Notes: generated by a model not told the origin, from the sequence alone. A stretch of 64,000 nt of DNA from Thamnidium elegans (GCA_025201345.1 JAIXMG010000002.1:62001-126000), one strand, 5' to 3'; counted from the first letter of the stretch, positions 11,399 to 23,102 are shown. Numbers and translations are program-made.

Positions 11399-12199
11399 AT
11401 GTCTGAAGAAGTTTTGTTATCTATTGAAAATCATGTTGCGACACTTACGTTGAACCGTCCTAATAAAGGAAACGCACTTACAGCTACCATGAACGGATTA
11501 TTATTAAGTTATTTAGACCAACTTGAAAAAGATGTTGAAGTACGTGTAGTTGTACTTACAGGCGCAGGTAAATTCTTTTGTACTGGTATGGATTTATCTA
11601 TGGCAGCATCTGGTGATAATGATGTAGATGCTTCGTTTGTTAAAGGTAGTCAAGTATTTGAAAGGCTTTTCAGGTTTCCAAAGCCTGTGATTGCACGTAT
11701 CAATGGACCTTGTCTCGGTGGTGGTGTCGGCCTTGTGTTTACAACTGATATTCGTATCGCAGATCAAAATGTTTATTTTGCTTTGACTGAAGTGAAAAGA
11801 GGTATTATTCCTGCTATTATCTCGCAGTATATTGTACCTGAATTGGGACCACAAAGAACTCGAGAATATATGTTGACGGGTAGAAGAGTCAATACTGTAG
11901 AAGCAGCATCTTTTCTTAGTAAAGTGACTACCAATGTACAAGAATTGGATGAACAAGTAAAAGCTTACAGTGAAATGTTGCTGGAATCTGCACCTGGTGC
12001 AATGACCGATATTAAACGATTGGTGGATACTATCAGTAGTGGAGCAGAAAGTGAAAGAGCACCAAGAGTGAAAGAAGGTGTAAAGACTGCCTACTTGAAA
12101 ATGATGCAATCTGAAGAAGCTGCTTATGGTATAATGTCATTTGTAACAAAGAAGAAACCAGATTGGTCTAGCTTCGCAAAAGATAATGCAAAATTATAA
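11399..12199 (+). CDS. Peroxisomal enoyl-CoA hydratase/isomerase family protein
   Basis: Intronless, 266 residues, crotonase superfamily. The N-terminal beta strand LTLNRPNKGNAL, the oxyanion-hole segments (GKFFCTGMDLS and NGPCLGGGVGLV) and an acidic residue in FALTEVKRGIIPA at the usual catalytic Glu position are all visible. The protein ends in -AKL, a type-1 peroxisomal targeting signal, so fatty-acid beta-oxidation in the peroxisome is the likely setting. Whether it is a hydratase or a delta3-delta2 enoyl-CoA isomerase cannot be settled from motifs alone. The upstream 130 bp is pyrimidine-rich with T-tracts. Confidence 0.92.
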   Translation: MSEEVLLSIENHVATLTLNRPNKGNALTATMNGLLLSYLDQLEKDVEVRVVVLTGAGKFFCTGMDLSMAASGDNDVDASFVKGSQVFERLFRFPKPVIARINGPCLGGGVGLVFTTDIRIADQNVYFALTEVKRGIIPAIISQYIVPELGPQRTREYMLTGRRVNTVEAASFLSKVTTNVQELDEQVKAYSEMLLESAPGAMTDIKRLVDTISSGAESERAPRVKEGVKTAYLKMMQSEEAAYGIMSFVTKKKPDWSSFAKDNAKL

Positions 12200-12315
12200 T
12201 AAAATCCTCTTTTTTTTTTTCTGCAGTCACTTTTTTTTTTTTTATGTGTAGAAAATTATTTTCTTTTTTTTTTTTACTTATTCCCTTTTTCTTTCATTTT
12301 TATAAATATAACAAA

Positions 12316-14000
12316 ATGCAGCACCCTTCAGATTTTGGATTAAATAGCAATAATAGAACTAGAATACCGCCTGTGGATCGTAATAGCTCTGCAGATGGTA
12401 TTATAATTTTTTATTTGAAAGTTAAATAAAATAATACAGATATACGAAAATTTATGCAATTTTTATTTTATTTTGTTTGTAGTAAATAGACTAAGTACTT
12501 GGTACGAAGACCTTGAAGAATACGAAGGTAATCTCGAAGCAATGGCTTCTACCAACTTGGATCAGGTAAATAACCAAAAAAAAAAAAAAAAAAAAAAAAA
12601 AATAAATATCCCGAAAAAAAAATAGTTATATAACAAAAAAAAAAAGTCCTTTCAAGATGAATTACAACATGTCAATCAATGGTTTGGATACTTGACGGAT
12701 GCAGAAAAGACTGCAACATTATACACATTACTTCAACATTCTTCACAAGTTCAAATTCGTTTCTTTATTCATTTATTACAAGAAATGAGAAAACCAAAGC
12801 CCATCCTTCGAGGTAATTATTATATATATATATTCCCCTACACATAACTCCCTACCTTCTGTCTGTCTATCTTAATCTAATTGTGAAAAAAAAAAAAAAA
12901 AAAAAAAGCTTCCGATAGAGCATCTAATTTAATCAACTTGAACCGTCGAGTTTCAACACAACCTACGCAACCAATGACTTCCAACAGACACTCATTTGCA
13001 CTTGGAGATACAGAAGAATTAAGTCGAATGTTTAATACGATGGGAACAGACTGGAACACCAATGATCAAACTAGAATTCCTTCTCGAGCCAGCGCCACGA
13101 ACTTGAGACCTAAATCAGTGATGGAACTAGGAGGTAATACAGGCGATGCATCATTTTCAAATTCTTGGTTGAACCAAAGACAACCTACTTTATTTAATAA
13201 CCATGATCATATTATCGAAAGACCTCATTCAGCTGATATATCTTCTTGGCCTGTACAACCACCATCTTCTTCGTCGTCGTCATGGAAACCTTTAGCTCCA
13301 CAACATGATTTAACTTGGAAAGAACCGCAAAGATTTAGTCAGATTGTACCTGAAACTAGTAACAGTAGTTCATTAAAGCATGATGATATGTTACGATCTG
13401 GTAGTAGTAATATATCTTCCTTAAAGCATGATGATCTGATCCGAAACGGTGGTAGTACAGCATTGAAGCATGACGATATTATACGCAGCAGTAGAAGAGC
13501 TTCTATGAATCCAATGAATAGCCGATCAAGTGGTACTGGCTTTCCACATTATTTATCACCACAATTAAACAACAATGCAACAAGAAGGTCTTCGTCAGTA
13601 GAAACTGGTTCAGATAGTATGTTGGGTTATGGAAGCGATCAAAGTGATCAGTCGTCTCGATACCGTAATAATATGTCAAGTGCACCACCACCTACAACGA
13701 TTAATGAGAATAAAGATGATGATATTGATATGGAACTATTAAAAGGTAAACTTTTTGTTTGCTTTTTTCTCGTTGCTGAAAATTTTTACGTAATTTTTAG
13801 ATGTTACTGCTTGGTTCCGAAGTCTTCGATTGCATAAATATAATAGTGTGTTTGAACATATGCGTTGGCAAGATATAATTAAATTAGACGATCAAGCATT
13901 ACAGTCTAAAGGTGTAGCTGCTTTAGGTGCAAGACGAAAAATGCTTAAAGTGTTTGAAAATGTTCGGGAACATTGCAAACAGAATGTAAAGTTTATATAG
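12316..14000 (+). CDS. VTS1: Vts1/Smaug-type SAM-domain RNA-binding protein
   Basis: At least five exons start at ATG 12316. The N-terminal Smaug-similarity region ([17 protein letters not shown] ... [17 protein letters not shown]) is followed by a long Ser/Asn-rich linker. The linker carries three copies of an SLKHDD(M/L/I)(L/I)R element near 13376-13490. The SAM domain at the C-terminus contains the family hallmark [16 protein letters not shown], after [11 protein letters not shown]. Vts1/Smaug proteins bind hairpins with a CNGG-type loop in mRNAs and recruit deadenylases to repress and degrade them in the cytoplasm. One intron (about 12566-12648) and another (about 12813-12908) contain long A-tracts. 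Convergent with the ribosomal protein gene downstream. Confidence 0.93.
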
Positions 14001-14290
14001 TTTCATTTCACTAGTTTGTTTAGCTAACTTTTTTTTTCTTTTATATGTAGCATATTGAATATTAACCTTTTTTTTTTTTTCATTCTTTTTCTTTTTTTTT
14101 TAATATATATACTCTTTTCTTTTTGCTGGTTGATATTGTAGTTCCCTTCTCCATTACTCTAGATAAACACACATTTTTTAAAAAAGAAAAAAGAAAAAAA
14201 AAAAAAATAGAATAATGATGTTTTTAAAAAAATGAAATGAATTTCTTTATAAAAAAAAACACGAGGGCTTTAGTTTTAAGACTAGGTTTT
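14001..14290. other. Convergent 3' regions
   Basis: T- and A-rich tracts between the VTS1 stop and the eL29 stop carry the 3' UTRs of both genes. No further feature is seen. Confidence 0.6.
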
Positions 14291-14612
14291 TTAGGCCTTC
14301 ATGGCAGCAGCAAGAGCCTTTTGAGTACCCTTCTTGGCGAAACGTTGGTTACGGAGGAACTTAGCATCCAACTAATTTTTTTTAAAAAAAAATGCGTGAG
14401 TTTCGCTTGTAATTTTAATATCTTTTTTTTACGTCTACTTACACCCTTTTGAGTACCATACTTGTGAGCAACAGGCTTCTTAAGACCGTTACGATGAGCC
14501 TTCTTGACTATTTTAAAAAGAAAGAATCGGCATTAATATCGTGTTTTCTCTATCATGTGTCGGTTGGTGTCTTACTTTGGTTGTGGTTGGTGTGGTTCTT
14601 GGACTTGGACAT
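14291..14612 (-). CDS. 60S ribosomal protein eL29
   Basis: Three exons on the minus strand. The first (MSKSKNHTNHNQ) ends in GTAAGA, the second encodes KKAHRNGLKKPVAHKYG and the third DAKFLRNQRFAKKGTQKAL, ending in an Ala/Lys tail. This is the complete small basic eL29 protein of about 60 residues. The upstream 14613-14950 region, with CT/GA-rich blocks, is presumably its strong promoter. Confidence 0.96.
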
Positions 14613-16802
14613 AACGTTCTATTTGCTTGCTAATAAGTGTTAGTTTCTAGTGATTATTATTATTTCATTCGAGCAGAGTTTTTCCATCTAGTACGTATAT
14701 GTATATAATCCATCCATCCAGTTTATCCAGTATTCTAGTGTAGAGGGGTTCTGCTCGAAATCTGTGGTATAGGATGTTTTACCTTGTGTCGAAAGTAAAG
14801 AAGGAAATCGGTAACTGTTACTAGATTGCCCCAGGTAATATCTAGGATGGCTCTTTCGGAGGTGGAAACTCGTTTACCCTGCTTGAACGATCTCCTCCCG
14901 GACCCATACCGGACGATAGAACGTAGTACCCGCACTTTTAAAATTCACTAAACTAAGAAAGCTTTTTTTTTGTGTCAAAAGGCCTACTATCAACTATTTG
15001 AAGAGTATTATAAACACGATATCTTTAAGCGTCAAACATATTTTTTTCTTGACAATGAAATGAAAGACAATCTCTTTTTCAAGGTATCTATGTTATCTTT
15101 TTTTTTTTAAAAAAAAAAGAAAATGGTGGCTTTGTTTTCTGTTACTTACGTGCTCAGTAGCGTGAAATGACTTTAAAAGTAGAATATTTAGTCTTTTTAA
15201 GTGACTGATCTTATAGAATCCTAATTAGGATGAGTGCCAACCTGTTAGAGCAATTCTATACTTAATTCAAATGTAAAACTTACTTGTTTATTTCATGTAG
15301 CAAACTTCTTTTTTTTTTTGTGCGGGTAAACAAAATTGAGTGAGTGCATGAAAAAGTAATAAGTTTCACTTTTTTGTTGTAACGTGTACTTATCAAGAAC
15401 TATTTATTAGTTAACTATCTTATTTATCACAAAAAAGTTAATCATTATTTAAGATGCCCTTTTTTTTAGAAGCTTCTTTTATTTTTCCTTTTTTATTATG
15501 AATCCATACAGTAAGTAAGTTTTTTTTTTTATATGTACATCTTTTAAAGGAGCTTAGATCTTGTATTTAATGAATTACTTACCCAAATACTAGAACTATA
15601 TTGAAAAAATGAAGAGAGGCAGTTATTGTATTGTCGGGTATATAAGAAAGTCGCCAGGAAAAGAGCCTGGCGATAAAAGACAGCAGCTCTAAGAAGCCAT
15701 GAGTATGAAATTGAAAGCAAGGTCGTTAGTGGACGTGTTTTTTTGCATCTCCTTGCTGTCAAGCTTCTTCAACAATAGAAAGCCAAGATAAAAGAAAGAA
15801 AAAAAAGACGTTTATCTTTGGGTATAATAGCGAACAGAAACACGCAAGGTGAGACCAATCATTTGTTTATAGAGTAATAATCCCTAAACCCTTAATTTTT
15901 ATAGATTTCCTTGACTTTATGACCATCAAAGATAAAATTTGTTTGGTAATGCTAGACTATGCTGGTCTCAGCACAAACAGCGCATATTTGAGGGTAAAAT
16001 AAAAAAAAATGCAGTATCTAATAAAAGGGGGGTTTCATCAAGAAAATGTCTTTCCTGAAATATCTCAGCCGTGAGCACAAATTATCCCTACATAAATGAA
16101 ATGGTGATTAAATATATTCAATTGCAGAATAATCCCTTACCAAAGATCCAAGTAGTTTATCTTTCAACCTATAATACAGCTTAAAATAAAAAAAAGATGT
16201 AAAGTTTGGAGGAGGTTATTAAATGTATAAAAACAATAAAGTATCAGAGAGTGGGAAATAAGATTTTATATACTTACGATAACAGTTTTAATCCCGAGTC
16301 TTCTGTTGTTCTCCAAAAGAAGTTGATATACGTACTTGTACGAATAAATATATGCTTTTTTTTTACTTTTTCAAAAAAGTAAGTATATCGGGTTTGGTTT
16401 ATGATAAGAGACATTTTTTTAAGTAGTTACACCCTTTTTATTTTTTACTTCTAATTTTAAATTACTGATAGATCCCGTACCATGGTTACGGTTAGACAGT
16501 TGTCAATAGTTGTAAATAGACAAGATAAGAATCTATTGAATATAGTGATATAATTATTTCTGTATGAATATCCTAGTATATACTATACATTTGCTCTTGA
16601 CGTAAACAAAAAAAGAGATTAAAAAAGCATTTATACTCCGTTTTGATAGTAGGGTACAAATGAAGTTGTAACACCAAAATATGGATAAAGAATGGCCTTT
16701 GATTGTCCTAGTGTTTAAACCCAGATATTAAAATTATTGGTAGAAACTTTTTTTATGCTTGTTTGATCATCATCGATTACTTTACTTGGCGAGTAAAAGT
16801 AG
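14613..16802. other. Gene-free 2.2-kb stretch, including eL29 promoter
   Basis: The first 330 bp is less AT-rich and serves as upstream region for eL29. The rest is AT-rich with many short T-tracts. A 36-codon open stretch at 14975-15083 has protein-like composition, but no start, end or partner exon. Nothing else is supportable. Confidence 0.5.
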
Positions 16803-16897
16803 TACTGTATTTCCGCCGTCAATTGGTCACTTTTCTGAACTTCACTTGGTCACTTTTTTGATCCTCAATTGGCCACTTACAGTATTTTTACTTGGTT

Positions 16898-17165
16898 TTC
16901 GGACGTATTCAAAAAAATTTCGGATCACCTTTTTTTTTTTCGGACGATTTCTATTTTAATTTCAGACGTTTACAAAAGAAGATTCAGACAATGTCAATTT
17001 TTTATTGGATAAAGTCGGATTTTATCTTCAGACATTTTCCTACTAAATTTATGTTCATGGCAATAAATGTTGTTCGGGCCGGGTGGCGATTTTTAACTAA
17101 GGCCATTATTAAAAGAGAAGATAAAAAAAAAATTCGTTTGTTCTTTAGTTTGGGATTCGGATGTA
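16898..17165 (+). repeat. Array of TTCRGAC motifs in the shell
   Basis: TTCGGAC/TTCAGAC (some as TTCGGAT) recurs about seven times at 15-30-bp spacing through the left part of the shell element. The overlapping reading frame is a by-product of this array. Possibly repeated protein-binding sites. Confidence 0.45.
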
Positions 17166-17349
17166 AATGATGAAAGGCTGAAGTTTAGGACTGGGTTACC
17201 AGACTAAGTGCTGTCGTTTAGACTATGTAGTAGAGCAATCTATTATGTAGAATAATTTTTGGGATCAGATGGCCTCCTACCTTCTCGTGGTTGATCCTGT
17301 TAAACAAAAAATGCTTTGTGAACTAAAAGGAGCCTTTTCCGCCATCATT

Positions 17350-17544
17350 ATTATTAACGTAATCTAATAAAAATGTATATTTAAACACTCCTGAAAAACT
17401 GCTTTTTGTCTAGAGAAATTTTTTTAAAATATTGATCAAAATGACTACGCCGTTTATAATACTAAAGCTGTCTTTACTTTAATTGTATATTCAATAGGAA
17501 GATATTATGGGATCATACACATCATAAGAAAAACCATGAAGGAA
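17350..17544 (+). repeat. Left 195-bp terminal inverted repeat
   Basis: Inverted partner of 20219-20413; 194 of 195 positions agree by eye. Confidence 0.85.
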
Positions 17545-17890
17545 GGATGATTATACGGACACCACATTTTTCCACCTTGAATTTATTTTGGGACACCATT
17601 TTTTCCCATACCTTCCTATTACTTTGCATAGCTGTTTATACTGCGTCAATATATCCTATAACAATCCATTGAAAACATGCTTTTGATTACGGTTTTACTT
17701 TGAATTCCATAAGAAATAGTTTTAGAATCTTCACGACAGAAAGGAAGCCACGAAGGCCTGCTCAAATTACCTTTTGCGATCTAAACATACACTGTTGACG
17801 TCTTACAAAGTAAACATAAAAACGCAAATATTATTTCCTTAAAACTAAGTATGTACATAAACCATCCAATTATATCTACTGTATTGACTA

Positions 17891-18142
17891 TGAGTAAACA
17901 GGTTAGTATTCAAAAGATGGTGTTTCAAAAAGGAAAAGCGGATTTTGCTAAATGCACACACTTTCCGGAGTATAAAAAATTCTCACCTTCTTCAACTATC
18001 ACAAGCACTATGGCGAGAAAAAATGATAAATTTAATCATCAATGATTGCAGAATCAGTGGACTGATTACAGCGTCAGTAATGATTCAAATTAAGCTGTAC
18101 AGAAATAAAATTATCAGTGAGATTGAAGCTCCTCTAAATTAA
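17891..18142 (+). other. Two overlapping short frames inside the element
   Basis: One frame starts at ATG 17891 (MSKQVSIQKMVFQKGKADF) and stops at 18045. A second (about 17945-18142) has a helical, leucine-rich composition (SHLLQLSQALWREKM). They may be the 5' exon(s) of the main protein or a separate small gene. No function is recognised. Confidence 0.3.
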
Positions 18143-18235
18143 GCACAGATTTACTTTTTTTTCTTTTTTTTTTTTTTTTTTTTTTTTTGCTAACAAAAAA
18201 TCGTCGTTTGAAATAAAAGTGATCTCAATCGTTAG

Positions 18236-18455
18236 ACAATCATTGATGATAAGTTTATCAGTGAATAATATTTTTCTTTTCTTTTTACAAATAAATTTTA
18301 TTAAGGTTAAACTAGCGATATTGATAGCTGAATCATTAATGATAAATTATTATCATTGATGATAAATCAAGCACTGATGATGGTCCCAATCATCAATGAT
18401 AATCCTAATCATCAGTGATAAATCTTAATCATTAATGATAAATTTATCATTTCTG
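18236..18455. repeat. Palindromic iterons ATCATNNATGAT
   Basis: Around ten variants of a 12-14-bp palindrome (ATCATTGATGAT, ATCATCAATGAT, ATCATTAATGAT and half sites) lie between the left repeat and the main coding region, most densely at 18335-18450. Looser copies occur at 18028-18090. Iterated palindromes beside a terminal repeat are typical transposase-binding or replication-initiator sites; here that is inference. Confidence 0.7.
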
Positions 18456-18564
18456 CTCGCCTTAGTGAAGACATGTAATAACAACAAACATAATAGGGAC
18501 AGCATGAAGGATTACAATCACTTTCCTTTTCTTTTTAGCAGAATTTGATCATCTCCCATTTCAA

Positions 18565-20185
18565 ATGAACAACTCCATATATTTATTCTATTCAGTTGAG
18601 CTTACTAGGCTAGTATGCACACATATTAATACCTGGCAAGCCAAGATTCAGTTAGCATCGACTAACAAGGCAATGTTTTTGATTGTATCTTCGGAAAAGT
18701 CCTTTATTGTTCACAATCTTCGACATGAAGAATTAAATCAAAACATGAATCTCCCGTCAAAAACAGCAACGTGTATTAGATTAACAAATAATCGGCTATT
18801 CACAGATTCATATATGTTTAGACTATTGCAAATAAATAAACATATCAATGAAATACGCGTCAATATCGGTACTGATGCCACCATAGCTACAGAACTATCA
18901 AAAACAATCAAACATATCACCAGAAAAGGGATAAAACTTGTAGTGGAAAGAGCAGCAGACTCAGATGCGATTATTGCCGTTTATGAAAAATGGTGGACTA
19001 ATTATTATGACAACCATGTCATATATTGCAACAATACTCAACAAAGCATCCAATCAAAAAGAAAAGTAGATGACGACATGGTGCTTTTGTCTGTACCAAA
19101 AGACAAAAAACAACGACAAAAGTTTCTTTTGGAGAAATCGATAGGGCTTTTGGAGGATCAAAACATGGTAGAGGAGCCCACCACAAAAATAACACAAATA
19201 TTTAGCAAAGTCATCAACACCAACAGTGTTTATGCACTATCAAGCATTGATATTAGCCAATGCTTTCAAACGTTGAGATCAAACACAGAAATACCATTAT
19301 TTGCTAAAAAAATTCATGAACTGTGTCATCAAATTTCAACAACAATTAGTGTATGTAACTGGTTTTGACTTGTTTTGCCATTTCCAACGAGATAATGATG
19401 ATTGTGCTACAGATATGGTTCCCAGCAATTCGAAAAAAGCGGTTGCAAAAATACAAAGGAAAACTTACCTGTCAGCACATTTCCAAGAGATATCAATTTA
19501 TTTTGGCATTTACGAGCTTCTACTGGCAAGTGGATATATTGCAACAAACGATTGTATCATACCATTCCTTGGGTCGGCGATAACTATGCAACTAAATGAA
19601 CAATGTACGGAAGAAATATACATAGATACTTGTGGTCCAATAGTTATAAACACTGAAAGACTCCTAAGGCAATATATGAAGTTGCACTCATACAAACCAT
19701 GGGGATTCTATTCCCTTGATGCATTTACAAAAAGGTTTACCCCTGTAATACCCATTTCCTACCATGGTCACGTCTCTCAAAAGAACGAAGACATCACCGT
19801 CCACCATTTTGCCTCTAGGCTATTGTCAATTGCTTCCAGCAACAAAATTATTACAAAAGAAATGATGGTTGATTTGTGGTTATTTATGGTACAAATTCCT
19901 CTGTTCACGAAAGTATCAAGAACCAATAATTTGCAGTCAATCAATTTTAAGGAACTAAATGTATTGCTAAAACAATCAAGTAAATATGTCTACTTTGGTT
20001 ATTTGGTGGGTATCTCCGCTTATATTGAAGAAAGGGCTGAACAGAAGAGTCAGTTCATTTCCAACATGTATGGTCAAACTGCTACCAAAGATATTGCTTT
20101 GAATATAGGAAAGGGCGGTTTGTTCGGAGATATCAAGAAAACAAATGATGCTCTAATGAAAGAAATGAAGAAAGCCTTGATGTGA
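18565..20185 (+). CDS. Unrecognised protein of the 195-bp-TIR element
   Basis: Two long frames cover most of the element's right half: 18565-19368 (MNNSIYLFYSVELTRLVCTH...) and 19301-20185, which ends with TGA just before the right repeat. They join in frame if a 43-nt intron (19349-19391, GTGTAT...AG) is removed. Otherwise there is a frameshift near 19350. Joined, the product is about 525 residues. An acceptor (TTTTTTAG) near 18538 and open sequence upstream of the ATG suggest a further 5' exon. Composition is that of an ordinary globular protein: ELSKTIKHITRKGIKLVVER and KWWTNYYDNHV in the first part, GFYSLDAFTKRFTPVIPIS and KYVYFGYLVGISAYIEE in the second. I recognise no family or catalytic motif. 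By position it is the candidate transposase. Confidence 0.6.
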
Positions 20186-20218
20186 ACTTCATTGATTTAT
20201 TTAATAAATGTTACGCTT

Positions 20219-20413
20219 TTCCTTCATGGTTTTTCTTATGATGTGTATGATCCCATAATATCTTCCTATTGAATATACAATTAAAGTAAAGACAGCTTTA
20301 GTATTATAAACGGCGTAGTCATTTTGATCAATATTTTAAAAAAATTTCTCTAGACAAAAAGCAGTTTTTCATGAGTGTTTAAATATACATTTTTATTAGA
20401 TTACGTTAATAAT
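20219..20413 (-). repeat. Right 195-bp terminal inverted repeat
   Basis: Reverse complement of 17350-17544. It begins 34 bp after the stop codon of the element's protein and ends at the first base of the DIRS terminal repeat. Confidence 0.85.
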
Positions 20414-20551
20414 ATTGTTTGTCGTGCCTAAAACAATCTCAGTTGCCTCCGCTCCGGCTTCCAATGTGGTAAATGCTCTCAGAACCACGCTTTATTTTTT
20501 ATAAATAATACTAAACTAATTAAACTCCCTTTCTTCCTTATATCTTTCAAA
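20414..20551 (+). repeat. DIRS left inverted terminal repeat
   Basis: Starts ATTGTTTGTCGTGCC; its inner 95 bp matches the complement of 24574-24689, and its outer tip is repeated in the internal complementary region. Confidence 0.88.
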
Positions 20552-20561
20552 GCCGCGCATC

Positions 20562-23102
20562 GTGGAATACATTATGAGTGGTATCGAACAAAATGGATCA
20601 AACCAATATCTTACTACAGCAGAAGCACTTGAACTATTTAAAAAACTTCGACTCGAAGAAAAAAGCCAAAGAGAAGAAGACATTCATGGCTCAGAATTAC
20701 CGTTGGAATTATCAGAGTATCTGGATAGCACGCCAAATTATGAACTCAAAGAAGAATTCAAAAGATTTAAAAGACAAGTGGCCAGATACAATAACAATGA
20801 ATGGAACAAGAAAGAACAAATTAATAAAGAACTCATACCAGAGCTCAAGAAGTGGAAAATTGATACCTTCTAAGTTGTCAACACCATCTATCGTTACTCA
20901 GAAAACACAAGAGTGCAAGCAAGAGCAAGCACCGAAATATTTGAACAATTACAGTACTTACGCGAAAAGATTCAGTTCAGTGATGAGGAAGCTAAAAACT
21001 TATTCGAAGGAACAATTGACCAAACAGCGAAACTTGCAACCTTTGGATTTGGACAAGCCAAGTTCCAAGATAACGATGCAAAATAATTTGCAACAAAAGC
21101 ACTTAGAATGCCCGCTAGTCTCAAATATTTGGAAAAATCACAAGATGAAGACCGGGTACAAGATATGTTTGACCAGGAGTTTATATCCAACTTACACCAA
21201 GCAAGATTCCAACAATGATTACTGTACAGTAACTCCAACCAACAGAATAATGGACGTCAGTATGGACGAGGAGGATATAGAGGAAATCAGAGAGGATTCT
21301 CAAAACCATTCTCAAGACCTTTTAGTGGAAATTTTCGCCAAAGAGGGAATGGACGTGGGAACCGTTTCACCTCTACAACAAACACAAATATTTCCCCAGA
21401 CGCCAACCAACAACCAAATTACAAATTGCGCAATCAGGTGAATCAACAACATCAACAAAATCAAATACAACAAGATTAACAGCAGAAATTAAAGCAACAA
21501 CAACAACAGAATCAACAAAATTACTCAATACCGAAGGATGGAATTCTTCCTGGCGGTCGTCTACAGCAATTCTACCACAATTGGGAACAGATAATCCAGC
21601 ACCCGTGGCCTCTGAAGATAATCAAGGAAGGGTACCGGATTCAATTTGCAAAATCACCCAGTCCATGGAGATTACCAAAACACCCAATTACAAGGAAAGA
21701 ACAAGACGAAATAAATATAGCAGTGGAAAAGTTTCTAAAGGCAGGGATAATAGAAGAATGTCAAGATCCGAAATCAAAAGGATTCCTTTCAAAGTTCTTC
21801 ACATTACAGGAAGAAACCAAAAGACGTCCGATTTTGGATTGTCGAAGGATAAATCAATGTATTTAAGTCGAGCACTTCAAGATGGAAGGTGTTCCTGCAT
21901 TAAGAGACTTGATAGAACAAGGAGACTACATGGTAAAGTTAGATTTACAAGACGCCTACACTGTGCTACCCATATACCCAAGTTCAAGACCGTTTTTAGC
22001 ATTTGAAAATCAAGGAACTGTATACCAGTACAAGGCCCTAAACTTTGGATTAAATGTCGCCCCAAGAATATTTTCAAAAATACTTCGTTATGTTATCGAA
22101 CCTTTAAGAAGAGAAGGTATCCGTCTGGTTTATTACTTGGACGACATCTGCCTACTCTCTCAAGATCCTCAAGAATTAGAGAGAATAGCACTGAAGGTAA
22201 TAAAGCACTTGGAATCGTTGGGGTTTATTCTGAACAGGAGGAAAAGTTTGCTAACGCCATCCAACATACAGGAGTATCTGGGATTCGAGTTCAACACAGT
22301 ATCTATGAAGATAAAGGTGCCGGAATTAAAAATAAAGAAGCTAATGCAAAGATTGAAGCAAGCATTATCACCAAAAACAAGATCTTGTCGTTGGGTAGCG
22401 AGTCTTTTAGGGAAGATAACGGCGATGTTACCTGCAGTGGGGGATGCTCTCCTACACATAAGACATCTACAACGATGCTTATCCATAACTCTTCATCAAC
22501 AGCTATACAATTGGGAAGCGCAATGCCGGTTATCTCCACAAGCAACAGAGGAATTACAGTGGTGGATGAGGTTTATGACCAAGAAAAATGGACTGCCAAT
22601 TCGGAGGATTCAATTGAAGAAACCAGAGGTGACCATCACGACGGACAGTTCCGACACAGGCTGGGGAATCAATTCATCGGTAGTACGAACGTACGGGTTC
22701 TGGACGGAAGAAGAGAAATTAATGTCAATCAACGTAAGAGAGCTGATGGCCATATATTTTGCTCTGAAATTGCATGCCCCAAAATTCAAAAACAGCACAA
22801 TCAAGATTTTAACAGACAACAAAACCTCAATAAAATATACTACCAAGGCAGGAGGTACAGCGTCAGTACACTTGCAGGATTATGCAGTGAGAATTCAAGA
22901 CCTTTGCAATCGATACAAATTGGACGTGATATACCAACATATCAAGGGAATCAACAATGTGGAAGCGGACAAATTGTCGAGGACCAGGAAACCGCTGTAC
23001 GAGAGTACAATACCGAGGAAGTTATTTCAAAAAATTCAGAAGAAATGGGGACCTTTGAAGATAGACATGTTTGCGTCGAGAGAGAAAGGTACTGGAGTCT
23101 AA
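20562..23102 (+). pseudogene. DIRS gag-like, reverse transcriptase and RNase H frame
   Basis: A single reading frame runs for 2.5 kb, interrupted by TAA 20871, TAA 21084, TGA 21216, TAA 21477 and TAA 21864 but by no indel. The gag-like part is charged, then Gly/Arg-rich (RQYGRGGYRGNQRGF) and Gln-rich. Reverse transcriptase is clear: VKLDLQDAYTVLPIY, ALNFGLNVAPRIFSK and the active site LVYYLDDICLL. RNase H follows (TTDSSDTGWG, NVRELMAIYFAL, ILTDNKTS, IKGINNVEADKLSR). At about 23090 the frame slips, and the conserved C-terminal block (LRPDPKAIATDAF ... VTPWWPTQYWYP) continues in another frame to 23401. Confidence 0.88.

Larger units (their letters stand above)
17350..20413. mobile_element. 3.06-kb element with 195-bp terminal inverted repeats
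   Basis: The repeats at 17350-17544 and 20219-20413 start ATTATTAACGTAATCTAATA and match over 195 bp with one difference (C/A at about the 42nd base). ATT stands directly outside both ends, consistent with a 3-bp target duplication. The right edge coincides with the left tip of the DIRS element. Inside are small frames at 17891-18142, an array of palindromic ATCATNNATGAT iterons (18236-18455) and a protein-coding region (18565-20185). The superfamily is not recognised: no DDE, tyrosine-recombinase, helicase or polymerase motif was seen. Near-identical repeats imply recent movement. Confidence 0.8.

Noticed and set aside
14735..14935. 66-codon minus-strand frame upstream of eL29
   Set aside because: It lies in the ribosomal-protein promoter, has no recognisable domain, and more likely reflects lower AT content there.
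14700..14960. Possible tRNA-like GTTCTGCTCGAAATC segment
   Set aside because: No complete cloverleaf or A/B box pair could be formed.
14975..15083. Short open stretch reading YYQLFEEYYKHDIFKR
   Set aside because: Protein-like, but only 36 codons, with no start, stop context or partner exons.
20871..21866. Alternative genetic code (UAR read as Gln) for the window
   Set aside because: Clear housekeeping genes use TAA/TAG as terminal stops, and one DIRS stop is TGA, so mutation explains the pattern better.
21581..22006. Frame overlapping the reverse transcriptase
   Set aside because: It is an out-of-frame shadow; conserved RT motifs lie in the other frame.
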